Positions 33,943 to 45,763 of a DNA stretch of 64,000 bases are shown here, one piece after another (position 1 is the stretch's first letter; each line of letters opens with the position of its first letter). Source of the stretch: Dipteronia dyeriana (Eukaryota > Streptophyta > Magnoliopsida > Sapindales > Sapindaceae); assembly GCA_032871835.1 (NCBI GenBank), contig CM065296.1, positions 115,206,146-115,270,145 on the forward strand. The letters run 5' to 3'. Made by a program: the position numbers and the translations under genes. The notes below the pieces were generated by a model that was given only the letters and a program-made list of their open reading frames with translations, did no database searches and had not been told where the DNA came from.

Positions 33943-34869
33943 AGTCTTCTCCCCGACATGCCCTAAGCGTATATGCCAGAGTCAGGAAGTATCAGATGGT
34001 TCATCGTCAGAACTGCTGGAGAGGGCTGCTCTCCCTGTGACTGTGTACCCGTCCAAGAAATATAGATTTCTCTGTCGAGTACCTTTCATTGCCAAGAATG
34101 CACCTCGTACAACTTTAAGAACTCCACCTTCCATGGTCACCTTGTAACCGATGAAGTCTAAGACCTCTAGTGAAATGAGGTTCTTCTTCAAATCAGGGAC
34201 ATACCTGACGTCTGTTAATCGTCTGGTTGTACCATCGTGCATCTTTAAATGAATAGTTCCTATCCCTTTCGTCCGACAGGTATTGTCGTAGCCCATAAGC
34301 ACAACTCCCCCGTCAAGCTCCTGGAAGCTTGAGAACCATTGCATGTTTGGACACATATGATAGGAACAACCGGAATCTAGAATCCATTTATTAGAATGGT
34401 TGTCTGATGATGAAACTATAAAAGTTGAATCCTCTCCATCATAAGCTTTATCTGCAACATTCACATTAGATTTATCCTTGTTTGGACAATCTTTCTTCCA
34501 GTGCCCTTTCTGATGACAATAGGCACACTCGTCCTTCGCAGGACGTCTGAATGATGATTCTCCTCTTGGCTTTGAGCGAGATGCTCCTCTTGATTTTGAG
34601 CGAGATTTACCACGCTCACTAGGTACTCCAGATCTTTTGTGGTTTGTCCTGCCTAGGGAAACAGTCAGTGTTTCTAATGTTGAGTCTATGTGATCAAGTT
34701 GATTATTCTTCCGATACTCATTATTCACCAGAGCATTAGAAACATCTATGAATTTAACCTCATCTTTCTCATACCGAAAATGACAGAGTTCATGCCAAGT
34801 TCTGCTGGTTGAGACTGAGGTTTTGATCATCGGTTGTTTGTTCCAAGTTTTCTCCGGCTTTTGGATCAT
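33943..34869 (-). pseudogene. gag: copia gag C-terminal part and protease, N-terminus lost
   Basis: On the minus strand it starts with a short unrelated leader (MIQKPEKTWNKQP...), then enters gag in its second half (DVSNALVNNEYRK), followed by the basic Ser/Arg stretch, a CCHC zinc knuckle (CAYCHQKGHWKKDC) and the protease motif WILDSGCSYHM, where copia elements have D-S-G-C/A-S/T. An in-frame TGA near 33980-33982 comes just before the LWHIRLGH integrase start. The conserved UBN2-type capsid part is missing, so Gag could not assemble normally. Confidence 0.85.
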
Positions 34870-35064
34870 CCATCGTGCCCAAAAAAAGAGTTTATAAAGC
34901 TTGAATAAGTCACAAACAGTACTTACAAGAGGAATTAGCTGAAACTGATGGCACGGTTGCGTCCGGAACGGTCGAAATAGTTTGTAATAGATCCGACTAG
35001 GTCGAAAACGGGTGAAAATTGCACTGAGTTGGGCAAAAAATACTTTTGGACCGAGTTGACTCAG

Positions 35065-35422
35065 GAATATTCTGTTAGGCTAACGGAATATTCTGACGGA
35101 AACAGAATATTCTCTTATGGAAACAGAATATTCTGACTGATGATGTGGCACTGACGTGGACTGTAGCTGACGTGGCGGATGACCGGTGATGACGTGGCAG
35201 CTGACCGGCCCTAACTGAGATGATGTGGCGCCTGTCTGGTGCTGACGTGGTGGTTACCGAGCTGATGTGGCTGCTGTTGTGGCCGCTGTTGTGGCCGATC
35301 TGGTGGATATTTCTGCTGACGTGGTGGATGACTGGTGCTGACGTGGTGGATGACTGGAGCTGATTTGGCTGGCTGATGATGACATGGCGGCTGACTGTAC
35401 GACGATGTGGCAGCTGACGTGG
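35065..35422 (-). repeat. Array of GAATATTC and TGACGTGG motifs in copia leader
   Basis: GAATATTC occurs at 35065, 35086, 35105 and 35126, most within (G/A)GAATATTCT. TGACGTGG then occurs seven times between 35152 and 35422, with four further TGATGTGG-like copies in between, set in GCTGACGTGGTGGATGACTGG-like units. The array lies between the 5' LTR and gag of the minus-strand copia element, where the gag N-terminus should be. GAAnnTTC is the core of heat-shock elements and TGACGT(GG) resembles bZIP-factor sites, but whether they act as such here is not known. Confidence 0.7.
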
Positions 35423-35644
35423 CTGCTACAGTGTTGTCTACTTCCTTGAAAATTTGCAGAAAAAAATCTAGAAAATTTTCCAATATTGACCGAAGTTAGA
35501 GAGTTCGTTAGAGCTTCGTTTTAGATGCGGTCACCGGCGTTGGAATCATATTTTCGAGAGGAACACAACGGTATCCTCCGAACAGCGATTCGAGCACTTC
35601 GAAATTTCTGGACTTTACAAAAAACCAAAGCTTTGATACCAATT

Positions 35645-36003
35645 TGTTGCGGAAATGACCAGAAATTAAACGGAAAAGTGCACACAACATAAAAACACAG
35701 ATATTTACGTGGTTCGGCAATTGCCTACGTCCACGGGAGGCAACAAACTTATATTATTTCAGAAATAATACAAAAACAGAGTTTTCTCTCAACTCTCAAG
35801 AAATCTCTCTAGAAGCACTGACGACTGAATTGCTTCTTGCCTTTGCCTTTTGATGCTTTGCTGAGGGTCTTATTTATAGTGGAAAGGTAGAGACAACCCT
35901 CCCCCATTTTCAATAAAGTGGTTAATGGTTGGTGGTTTGATTTTCACATTGTCGACAATGTATGTGGTGGGTAGGTGGTGGTAGTTGAGCCAATTTGTCA
36001 ACA
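35645..36003 (-). repeat. Copia LTR (5' LTR)
   Basis: About 92-95% identical by eye to 30868-31223. Minus-strand transcription of the element would begin in this copy. Its right end, AACA at 36003, is fused to PLP3 exon 2. Confidence 0.9.
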
Positions 36004-36574
36004 GTAACAAGACCACTGGTGCTTGTCTCAGCAATCAAATCAAAGTAGTCCGCAAGTCTAGCTCCTTCACCATCCAGCTCTTATACCCAAAAAAATCCAT
36101 GCCAAAATTGTAGTCAATATATGAATGTTTAACTATTACCAATTGGGATTGAATATCGACTACTTTTTCCTTATGTTATGTAACTTAATTAATTGACATA
36201 CATGGCTCTGGTGAAAAGTTACCATTAAATTCCGATAACAAAGGGCTATTTTTAGTATGATGAGGAAGTGGAATAGTGTGAAAATTAAAAAAGGATTATA
36301 GATTCATAGTATTTCTTAATTCTTATACTAAACATGAAAATTAACTCTAATCCCACTCGAATATGAATTAATATGCGATAAAATGTAAAATTTACTTTAT
36401 TGGAAAAGTTTATTTGACGAATACCTGAAGTTTTGATTCGAGGTAGGCAAGGATAGTAGCAGAGATAATTCCTCTCACACCACCACCATCGATACTGAGA
36501 ATCGTTATTAGGTTCCCATGAGTTGGGGGCTGGATGCGAAGAAATGATGCTGATGATGGTGTTGTTGTATGCAT
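36004..36574 (-). pseudogene. PLP3: patatin-like phospholipase, truncated pseudogene
   Basis: Exon 1 (36425-36574) encodes [17 protein letters not shown]...[13 protein letters not shown] and ends with a GT donor. Intron 1 spans to about 36082. The surviving part of exon 2 (36004 to about 36080) reads [25 protein letters not shown] and then stops at the copia LTR. The elbow is E-T-S-T-S-G, where active relatives have G-T-S-T-G-G: the Ser remains but two invariant Gly are changed, both by G-to-A transitions. The intron end is unusual (a possible acceptor ATAAGAG). Exons 3-7 are absent: the other side of the copia element shows no PLP homology, so a deletion accompanied or followed the insertion. 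Confidence 0.9.
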
Positions 36575-36716
36575 TTGAAAACTCACAATAAAATGTTGAA
36601 GTCTAACAATCAACACAATTGGGTTGTTAATAATTGAGAAAGGAATTACAACTCAAAAGAGCAATCAATCAACGAAAGCTGAAATTAATTTGAGTTTTTC
36701 ACATGTGTATAGCCTA

Positions 36717-36724
36717 TATTTATA
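36717..36724 (-). promoter_or_regulatory. TATA box of PLP3
   Basis: The minus strand reads TATAAATA within GGCTATAAATATAGG, about 143 bp before the PLP3 start codon. The same spacing class as in PLP2 indicates that this was once a complete gene. Confidence 0.65.
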
Positions 36725-36729
36725 GCCTA

Positions 36730-38570
36730 ACCAGTAGCTAATCAAACATGATAATGTCCTCTTTAATTAGGGCATGCAGCTGGCCAGGGTACTTATTCGA
36801 TGAGATCGATGATCAGACAAACAAAAGAAAGTTTGGTGAACATATATGCATGCATGCACTGATGCACATGTCATATCTAGTTTCGTAGGGTGTATAGTAA
36901 TGCTTGCATTGAATGATCAGTAAAGGTGAGTTTGGTACGAGGACATGACATGATTAAACAGGATAAGGTTGAACGAGATAAGACTGGACCGGATAGAATA
37001 ATTGTTCCACATTGTATTTGGTATATATGGAACAGTATTATTAACTGTATTGTTTTACGTTTGGTATGACTAGGATATGGCATTACAAGAGGTTTAAATG
37101 ACTGGGATGTTCTCATTGTTCTCACTAATATTTGTTACCATATATCAGTGACAAATAATATATTTATGTATGATGTTTAACAAAAATAAAATAATAAATG
37201 AAAAGAAAATGGTAAAAATATATTAATCAAAATCTGATTTTTTAAAATTAAATGAACAATAAAATTATTACAAATTAGTATTTTATTTTAAAATGAACAA
37301 TTAAAAAGTTTTTGAAGAAAAAAAAAGATTTTGAAGAGATCTGGAATTTTTTCAGAACTCTTCAAAAACAAAAGGAGAAAAGAGAGAAAGAATGATTGAG
37401 AGAGAAAGAACGATGGAGAGAGAGGAGAGAGAGAGGATTCAGTTGTTGTAGTGGACAAGTTTGTAATTTTTGAAAATCTTATTTTTTATTTGTTAGAATA
37501 TTTATTTTATGGTAAGACTCATATGCCCCCTCACTAGGTATACTTATTTATTTTAACTAATAAAAATTCTCTCGTATTGTCAAGATTCATTATTAAAATG
37601 ATTTTTTTATTATATAATATATTTTTTTATTTATATGAAATTGTCCACAACCCACCTAGAAAAAAAATTCTGGTTTCGTTCCTATTTGGAAGTGATTTAT
37701 CTAAATCTCAAATTCATCCATCCATCAACTGAACTATACTCTTGGAGGTAACTTTCGAGTACTCATACGTTCACTGTTACAACAAACGTATGATTCCATG
37801 CAAGCTCAACAAGTGCGTGAGAAGCACGGTTCATTTTCATTTGAAAGGCATAATAATAATCCGATTGATGATGTTGACACCAGCCTAAAATAGTGAAACT
37901 ATAAATCAATCTTTCTTTGAATCTTTTTAATTAAACGTCAGATTTGCAGTACTGTACACACAAAACGCTGCATCTGCATCCTGATCTTCCTCTTGGAATC
38001 ATTCAATCTTAGTAATGGAATCAATCGATGGATGACCTAGGTTACATTGACCGGAACCTAACGTCCTTGTCATCCACGATCCATGTAATCTTAGTAGTGC
38101 GTATATGGTTCCATCCAGAATGTAAAAACAGTCCCCGTGCAAGAGAAAAGCTATCTAGCTTTTAGTTGAAATTAACTTGAGCAATATTTATACTTGTCGT
38201 CTTGTCCCCTTATAGATGTGATTTAAATATCACTTGATTTTTTTTTTAAACTATTATACTATTATCATATTTCGGGATTGGATGAGTCGAACCCATATTC
38301 TCTCTTGAATATGTAGGTGTGAAACAATCTCATTTTGTCATGATTTAATTAATTGATTAAAAAGAAATCGCCTTGACGCGCAGGGTGAAAACAAGGCTAG
38401 GGTGGGCTCAAGATAAAAAAGTTTTTTAATAATTTTAAATATATCTCATTTAATTCTAAACATATTCTAGTTCAATTCTGATTCTAATTTAACTTACAAT
38501 TTTTTTCTTTATCTTTATGACACTCCAATAATTTAAAACTCATTGTATTTTCTTAACCAAGTGAAAATGT
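36730..38570. other. Upstream of PLP3, no gene recognised
   Basis: Contains a GA-rich stretch (37376-37440) and a region with repeated GATAAG / GACATGACATG-like words near 36930-37000. No transposon ends or coding sequence could be confirmed. Confidence 0.5.
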
Positions 38571-38574
38571 GGAG

Positions 38575-39328
38575 TGACATGGTTTGTAGCCCCGCTGTCA
38601 GCATACCATGCTGGATCAACTACTGATTCTGGTGTGGCATAATATGCGGTTGATTGATGATATTTAGCTTGGTGATTTCCTTGATGAGGGGAGTTTGTTA
38701 GTACTGGAATATCATTCATTTGATTTTGATTCTGATGATACTGGGACTAATTTGGAATAGTATAAACACCTCCATTTTGAGTATTGTTTTGATAGTTCCT
38801 GTCAAAACGATGATAGCAATTCATAGCAATATGTCCTGTTTTTCCACAAACTTGACAAATAGGTATTCTATTGTTATTCCATCTGCCACCATTCCTTGAT
38901 TTCTTTCTCTATAGCCTCCATTCCTTCCACCATTGTTATAGTTGAAAGTACCTCTTTTAACCTTTTTATCTCCTTGATTTCCACTGACAAAATTTGTACT
39001 TGAAGTTGACACATCTATTCGAACTCCTAAATCAAATCGATTTAACCTTTGTTCCTGATTCAACAATAGGTACTGCACTTCTTGAAGTGAAATATTATTT
39101 CTTTGAGCTATGACAACTGATACAACTGAGTCATATTCTCGTCCAACTCCATTGAGCACACTCAATATAAGATCATTTTCACTTATAATCTGTCAAGTAG
39201 CTTTTAAACTCTCACCAATGGTGTTGGCTTTTAGTACAAACTCAGCAACTGTATTTGAACCTTTCTTGATATTTTGCAGTTGATCCTTCAATTGCAGAAC
39301 CTTGGCTAAAGATTGTTGTGAGAATAGT
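38575..39328 (-). pseudogene. gag: copia gag-protease fragment, downstream part
   Basis: The minus strand carries the second half of a copia gag (LNGVGREYDSVVSVV, EVQYLLLNQEQRL, a Gly/Asn/Arg-rich linker, a C-X2-C zinc-knuckle start) and then the protease motif W-Y-A-D-S-G-A-T-N-H-V-T at about 38575-38625. It breaks off shortly after the protease, with no integrase or RT. Its upstream half is at 47339-47744, separated by the gypsy insertion. A few frame changes are present near 38890 and 39190. Confidence 0.85.
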
Positions 39329-40951
39329 TGTAAGGTCCATGCCATTCAGGCCCAATTGAAAGGCTCAATTTGAAAAAAATAAAAATTGGATAGACGTGAA
39401 AATGAAAAGCTATCAGGTGAGTAGCATTGGTGGTCTGTATAGTTGACAGACAGTTGTGAGCTTAGTTAACTGGCTCACAACTTCAGATGTGTATTTCCAT
39501 AAGTATATATATTGGAGGATAAACATTATGAGAGCTAGAAAGCAGTAGAATCAAGATGAAGAAAGGAAAGAGAAAATGAAAAGTCAGTGAAGCTCTCTCA
39601 TGATACTGTAGATTTCAGTTGATTCTTCTTTTAATTTCAGTTTCTAATTGGATCTTGTGTGATTGTTAGGGAAAGAAGATGAAGTAGAGGATCCTAGCAT
39701 ACTTGGTCCGAATTAAGCTTGACGTCTAAGTTGTAAGTGAATTAAGTTTCAGTTTTGTTTTTAACTCAAAAGTTTCCAGTTCTATACTTAAGATTAATTA
39801 CTTGCAAATCATTTAAGCTTTTTATTTTTTTTTATGATTGATGGTGATTATACAGAGAACTGAAAGTATGTTTTATGCTTATATTAGCATTCAGAATATC
39901 AGTTATATTATTTTCATGAATTATCAAGAAGAGATTATGATTTTTACAAAAGTACCAGGCCTGTACCCTTCCCCAGTTATGATTATTGTTGGTTTTTGGG
40001 GCCGTTCTACACATGTGTATGTCAGATGAGTCGCTCTGCACGTGTATGACCAGAGAAAGAGTATTGAGTCGCTCTGCAAGTGTATGACCAGAAGTTATTC
40101 CCGACTCTGCGTTTGCACGAAGTAATTCGGCTTACATATTGAAGATATCCCTGGGTACTAATTTGGTGCAGATTAAGATTTTATAACTTTTCTTACTCTT
40201 GTTCAGAAAAGAGATGCATTTAGTTTATTCAGTTTATTCAGTTTATTAAGCACGAAAGTAGATATATTATCTTTTACTATGTATTAGTGAATGCATATTG
40301 TAAAGTTGTTTAGAAAACTGTTTTTAAAAGTTTTCATTCACTCACTGGGCATTAGCGCTCATCCTTTCACTTTTAAATACTTATCCAGGTAGCTTCTCAG
40401 TTGTGCGGACTCAGAAGTTTTGAGGTGGGCCACTCGATGACATCATGAAGCATAAAAGTCATGCATTTTTAATTTTCATGTACATATTTAGATGTAAGGT
40501 CGGCATGGTCGGGATGGTAGGCATAGTCGAAACGTGGTCGGATTTCTACTCGGCCTACTCGGCCTACTCGAGTCACTCAGGTTGTTCGGCCTACTCGGGC
40601 TATTTGGCCTACTCGACCATGGTTGGGTTTCTTACTCGACCGTGGTCGGGTTTCTTACTCGGCCTGTTCAATTTTCTGGCCGGGATAGACTGGTTAGTTT
40701 TTTTTAAAAGTGGTCGGTTTTTTATCCGATCGGTCATTTTTTTGATAACTTTTTGTAATGAACGAAAATGTGTAAAGATTGCAATTATGTACCTTTGTAC
40801 TCTCCAATATTTTCATTATTTTTATTTTTTTGTTTAAAAGCAAGTATTTTCTTTGGAAATTTTAGTCGAAATTTCTTTTATCATGCTAGTAAAAGTTCAG
40901 CCAACATGGTCTCTCTCGTATTCAAGAGAGGAGTCAGGGTGGATCCTGTCA
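39329..40951 (+). repeat. 5' LTR of plus-strand gypsy element
   Basis: TG..CA ends. It contains two GAGTCGCTCTGCA-type units near 40027-40078 and a block of CTACTCGGCCTACTCG repeats near 40540-40690. Confidence 0.92.
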
Positions 40952-41049
40952 ACTTGGTATCAGAGCATGGTTTATAATTCCTTAGACCACAGTAATTGTT
41001 TGTATTTAGTTCATGCATTTAAGCATAACTTTGATTTTGTAACAGCATC

Positions 41050-42245
41050 ATGCGTCGAGTTGACTGCCCACGCACAAGACGGGTAGCTGACCTAGGAGAG
41101 ATGAGTGATAACCAAGGTGAAAATGAGGCAGAATCACACCATCACCCACCTATAGCTCAACCTCATGTACCGAAACCTAGGGAAGAACCAATGGATAGAA
41201 TTGCAGAACTGTTAACTATGATGGTTCAGTATCAAACGCGAGTGCCAGAGAATTCAATTGAGCATGCATGAAAATTGAGAGCTACGAATTTTGATGGAAC
41301 TGGAGATCCAAATAGTGCTAGTTTTTGGTTGAATGAGCTAGAACGTGTATTTGAAGTTATGAGGTGCACAGATGAACAGAAGATCTCTTTTGCTACGTTT
41401 TTGTTAAAGGAAAAACAATATGATTGGTGGACATCAGTTCAATGAAGAACTCCTGAAGGAATTACTTGGGAGGATTTCAAGAAGCGGTTTAATGATCATT
41501 ATTATCCCCGTTTCTACCAAGATTTAAAAAGAGCTGAATTTTTCAAACTAGTGCAGGGATCTATGACGGTAGAAGAGTATGAGAAGTATTTTACAGAACT
41601 TTCGAGGGTTGCTCCGTATGTAGTCACTGATGAAGAAAATAAGTGCAGAAAATTTGAGGACGGACTTAGATCGAAAATTAAGAGAATAGTGACTACTTCT
41701 GGACATGTTGAGTTTGGTAAGTTGTTTGAAGCTGCACTGAGAGTAGAGAGAGTCCTTAATGACTCTCGCAGATTTGAACAACAGAAGCAAAAGCCTAGTA
41801 ACTGGTCAGCAGAGGGCTCTTATAACAAAATGCCTAAGGCAATAGGCAGTTTTTCAGGTCAGACTAATAACTATCAACAGAGTCGTGGACCTGGTTCTAG
41901 CCATGCCTCAGTCCAACAACCAATGAGTAGTCGTCAATAGAGTGTTAGTATAGGTAGAGGTAGACGTCCTCTATGTCCGACATGTGGAAAATACCATGAT
42001 GGTGAGTGTTATTTGGGGAGATCAGGTTGTTATCAATGTAGGCATGCTGGACATCTAAAAAGAGATTTTCCCGAGTTAGTCCAGGGAGGCAATGAAGAAA
42101 GAAAGATAGGTTTTCAACCAATGCAAAGTGGCGCTGGTCAGATTCAAGGACAAAGGGGATCCCGAGTAAGTGGATCTACAACTACAGGGAAAACCTAAGC
42201 TAGCGCAGCAGGGGTTGGAGGCAACCAACAGAGAGGTCAGTCGGG
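41050..42245 (+). pseudogene. gag: gypsy gag (multiple stops)
   Basis: Homologous along its length to the open gag at 3879-5060 (IAQPHVPKPREEPMDRIAEL, NFDGTGDPNSASFWLNELE, TWEDFKKRFNDHYYP, zinc knuckle CYQCRHAGHLKRDF with the last Cys lost). In-frame stops at about 41269 (TGA for Arg), 41443, 41938 (TAG for Gln) and 42196. Most are single C-to-T or G-to-A changes. Not functional. Confidence 0.9.
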
Positions 42246-42249
42246 TAGA

Positions 42250-45200
42250 CCTCGTACTCAAGCAAGAGTTTTTGCTATGACTCAGCAAGATGCCTAGACC
42301 ACTACAGATGTCGTTACAAGTAAGTTAACAATTTTTGACCACGATGCTCATGTTCTCATTGATCCTGGATCTACTCATTCTTTTGTATCTCAATCTTTTA
42401 TGGTGTGTGCGGATGTAGAATTAAGACCATTAGATTCTAGTATGGTAATGGCTACACCTACTGGTGAATCTTTATTGGCTGAGAATATATATAGAAACAG
42501 TAAGGTCATAATCGGTAAACATGAGCTACATGTTAATTTGATTCCGCTTGATATACGTGATTTTGATGTTATTTTTGGAATGGATTGGCTGGCTACACAC
42601 CATGCTACCGTATATTATTTTCGAAAAGAGGTAAAATTTACACTTCAAGGAGAGTTGGATGTTATTTTCTGTGGTGAACGTCGGGTTTTTCCTTCTTATG
42701 TTATATCTGCTATTACTGTTTGACGGTTGCTCATGAAATAATGTTCAGTTTATTTGGCTTATGTAATTGATAATCAGGATAGTGAGGTAAAATTAGAAGA
42801 TATATCGGTGGTAAGAAAATTTCCATACGTATTTCCTGAAGATCTTCATGGATTACCACCAGATAGAGACATTGAGTTTGTGATAGATTTGGTTCCAGGC
42901 ACAACTCCAATTTCTATTCCACCTTATAGAATGGCTCCAACCGAATTGAAAGAGTTGAAGATTCAATTAGAAGAATTGATGAACAAGAATTTTATTAAAC
43001 TTAGTGTGTCACCATGGGGAGCGCCAGCTTTGTTTGTTAAGAAGAAAGATGGAACATTACGTTTATGCATCGATTACAGGCAGTTGAATAAAGCAACGGT
43101 GCGTAATAAATACCCACTCCCACGTATTGATGACTTATTCGATCAGCTTCAAGGAGCAAAGGTGTTCTCCAAGATAGATTTGCGAACATGTTATCATCAA
43201 TTGAGGATTAGAAACTGTGATGTACCAAAGACCACTTTCAGAACTCGTTACGGACATTATGAGTTTCTAGTTATGCCTATTGGATTAACAAATGCTCCAA
43301 CAGCTTTTATGGATTTGATGAATAGGGTATTTCATCCTTATCTAGACAAATTTGTTATCGTGTTCATTAATGACATTTTGATCTATTCTAAGGATGAGGT
43401 GGAGCATGCTGAGCATTTAGAGATTATTCTACAAGTCTTGAGAGAGAATCAACTTTATGCCAAATTTAGCAAGTGTCAATTCTGGCTTGATAGAGTTACA
43501 TTTTTGGGCCATCTGATTTCTGGTGATGGTATTTATATTGATCCTTAAAAAGTTGAAGCTATAGTGAATTGGAAACGACCAATTAGTGTGACAGAAATTA
43601 GAAGTTTCTTGGGTTTAACAAGTTACTATCGAAGATTTGTAGAGGGGTTTTCTAAAATAGTTTCACCACTAACAAGATTAACTCAGAAGGATGTGAAGTT
43701 TGAGTGGTCAGAAGCTTGTGAACAGAGTTTTCAAGAACTCAATGAGAGATTGACTTCTGCTCAAATACTTGCTCTTCCAACCGAAAGTGATGGATTTGTT
43801 GTTTACAGTGATACATCTAGACATGGTTTGAGTTGCGTTTTCATGCAACATGGGAAAGTGATAGCTTATGCGTTAAGACAATTAAAGAAGCATGAACAGA
43901 ATTGCCCAACCCATGATCTAGAGCTTGCTGCAGTGGTGTTTGCATTGAAAATTTGGAGGTATTACTTATATGGAGTCACTTGTCAGATTTATACCGATCA
44001 TAAAAGTTTACAATATCTTTTCACTCAGAAGGAACTAAATTTGAGACAAAGAAGATGGATTAAGTTAATTAAAGATTATGACTGTACGATTGAATATCAT
44101 TCTGGTAAGGCAAATGTGGTGGCAGACGCACTCAGTAGGAAGTCTTTAAGTTCTATAGCTCATTTGAGGATGAATTGGAAGGTAAATCATCTTCACCTTC
44201 CATTAGTAGCTGGATTAAGAATGTTGAGAGTTAAGCTAGAAGCACGTGATTTCAGAGCATTACTGGCTACTTTTCAGGTTAGACCTATTTTGATTGATTA
44301 TATTTGAGAATTGCAAACTCAGGATTATTATTTAGTTAAATTGAAGGGAGAAGTACAGAAAAGCTTACGAACTGATTTTGTAGTGAGAAGTGATGGGACA
44401 TTAGTTCTAGATAATAGACTGTGTGTACCAAACATTAAGGAACTCAAGAATGAAATTTTAGAGAAAGCTCACTCTTCAGCTTATGCAATGCATCCAAGAA
44501 GTACTAAACTGTATCGTACTTTGAAAGAGCATTACTGGTGGCAAGGTATGAAAAGAGAGATAGCAGAATTCGTTACTAAATGTTTAATTTGTCAGCAAGT
44601 CAAAGCAGAGCATCAGAAACCAGCAGGACTTTCGCAACCACTTCCTATTCCCGAATGGAAATGGGAACATGTTACCATGGATTTTGTGGTAGGACTCCCT
44701 CGTAGTCAGAGTGGTCACGACAGTGTATGGGTGATCGTTGATCGACTTGTAAAGTCTGCACACTTTCTACCAATCGGTATCACTTACTCTCTTGACAGAT
44801 TAGCCAGAATTTATGTTGATGAAATAGTTTGTCTTCATGGCGCACCGGTATCTATAGTGTCAGATAGAGATCCTCGGTTTACATCTAGATTTTGACCCAG
44901 TTTACAAGAAACTTTGGGAACTAGATAGCATTTTAGTATTGTTTTTTACCCACAGACTAACGGTCAATCAGAGTGCACTATTCAGACATTAGAAGATATG
45001 TTTCAAGCTTGTGTAATTGATTTCAAAGGAAGTTGGGATGTACATATACCATTGATAGAATTTGCCTACAATAACAGTTATCAAGCTAGCATCGAAATGG
45101 CTCCCTATGAAGCTTTGTACGGGAGAAAATGCAAAACACCAGTGTGTTGGGATGAAGTAGGCGAGAGAAAGTTGTTAGGTCCAGAACTTGTTCAAGTCAC

Positions 45201-45676
45201 AACAGAAAAAAATTAAAATCATCAGAGACAGATTAAAGGTTGCTCAAGATAGGCAGAAAAGCTACACAGATAAGCGGAGAAGAGAACTTGAATTTAAAGT
45301 AGGTGACTATGTGTTCCTACGAATTTCACCTTGGCAAGGTTTACTTAGATTTGGAAGACGTGGGAAGTTAAGTCCGCGATACATTGGTCCGTATGAGATT
45401 ATTGGCAGAATGGGAGCAGTGGCATATCGTTTAGCGTTACCTTCAGAGCTTTCAAGAATTCATAACGTATTCCATGTTTCTATGCTTCGAAAATATATAG
45501 TCAACCCTACGCATGTTTTAACTAAGCAACCATTGAAGTTAAGAGAAGATTTAACTTATGAAGAGAAATCTATTGAGATTCTAGATAGAAGGGAAAAAGT
45601 ATTACGTACAAATGTTATTCCTCTAGTAAAAGTGTTTTGGAGAAATCATGTAGTAGAAAAGGCGACTTGGGAATAG
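42250..45676 (+). pseudogene. pol: gypsy pol: protease, RT, RNase H, integrase (multiple stops)
   Basis: Protease with DPGSTHSFVS (about 42360-42390); RT with the active site F-I-N-D instead of FIDD (Asn codon 43369-43371); RNase H; integrase HHCC finger and core (MDFVVGLPRSQSGHDSVWVIVDRL, SDRDPRFTSRF); C-terminal segment ending KATWE at 45676. In-frame stops at 42721, 43546, 44305, 44893 and 45674, plus a stop at about 44926 and a frame change near 45210. The catalytic Asp loss alone would inactivate RT. Confidence 0.92.
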
Positions 45677-45763
45677 GAAGATCAGATGCGAACTCAGTAT
45701 CCCCATTAGTTTCAGCTAAGTAAGTAAATTTCGAGAATGAAATTCCTATACGGAGGGGTGAAT

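Larger units (their letters stand above)
30868..36003 (-). mobile_element. Ty1/copia (Tnt1-like) retrotransposon, defective
   Basis: LTRs at 30868-31223 (356 bp) and 35645-36003 (359 bp), both TGTTGCGGAAAT...TTTGTCAACA. A primer-binding site TGGTATCAAAGC lies on the minus strand just inside the right LTR (about 35630-35641), and a Tnt1-type polypurine tract AAGGTGGAGAT lies against the left LTR. Between them, on the minus strand: a repeat-rich leader, a gag lacking its N-terminal half, protease, integrase, RT and RNase H. The order integrase before RT defines copia. Flanks ATTTT (30863-30867) and GTAAC (36004-36008) do not match, so there is no target duplication. Its right LTR lies directly against PLP3 exon 2. 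Confidence 0.93.

Noticed and set aside
30863..36008. Simple copia insertion into PLP3 with a target duplication
   Set aside because: The flanking five-mers ATTTT and GTAAC differ, and the gene does not continue beyond the left LTR.
36880..37140. Possible transposon with GTTTGGTA-type ends upstream of PLP3
   Set aside because: I could not locate a matching opposite end or a target duplication.
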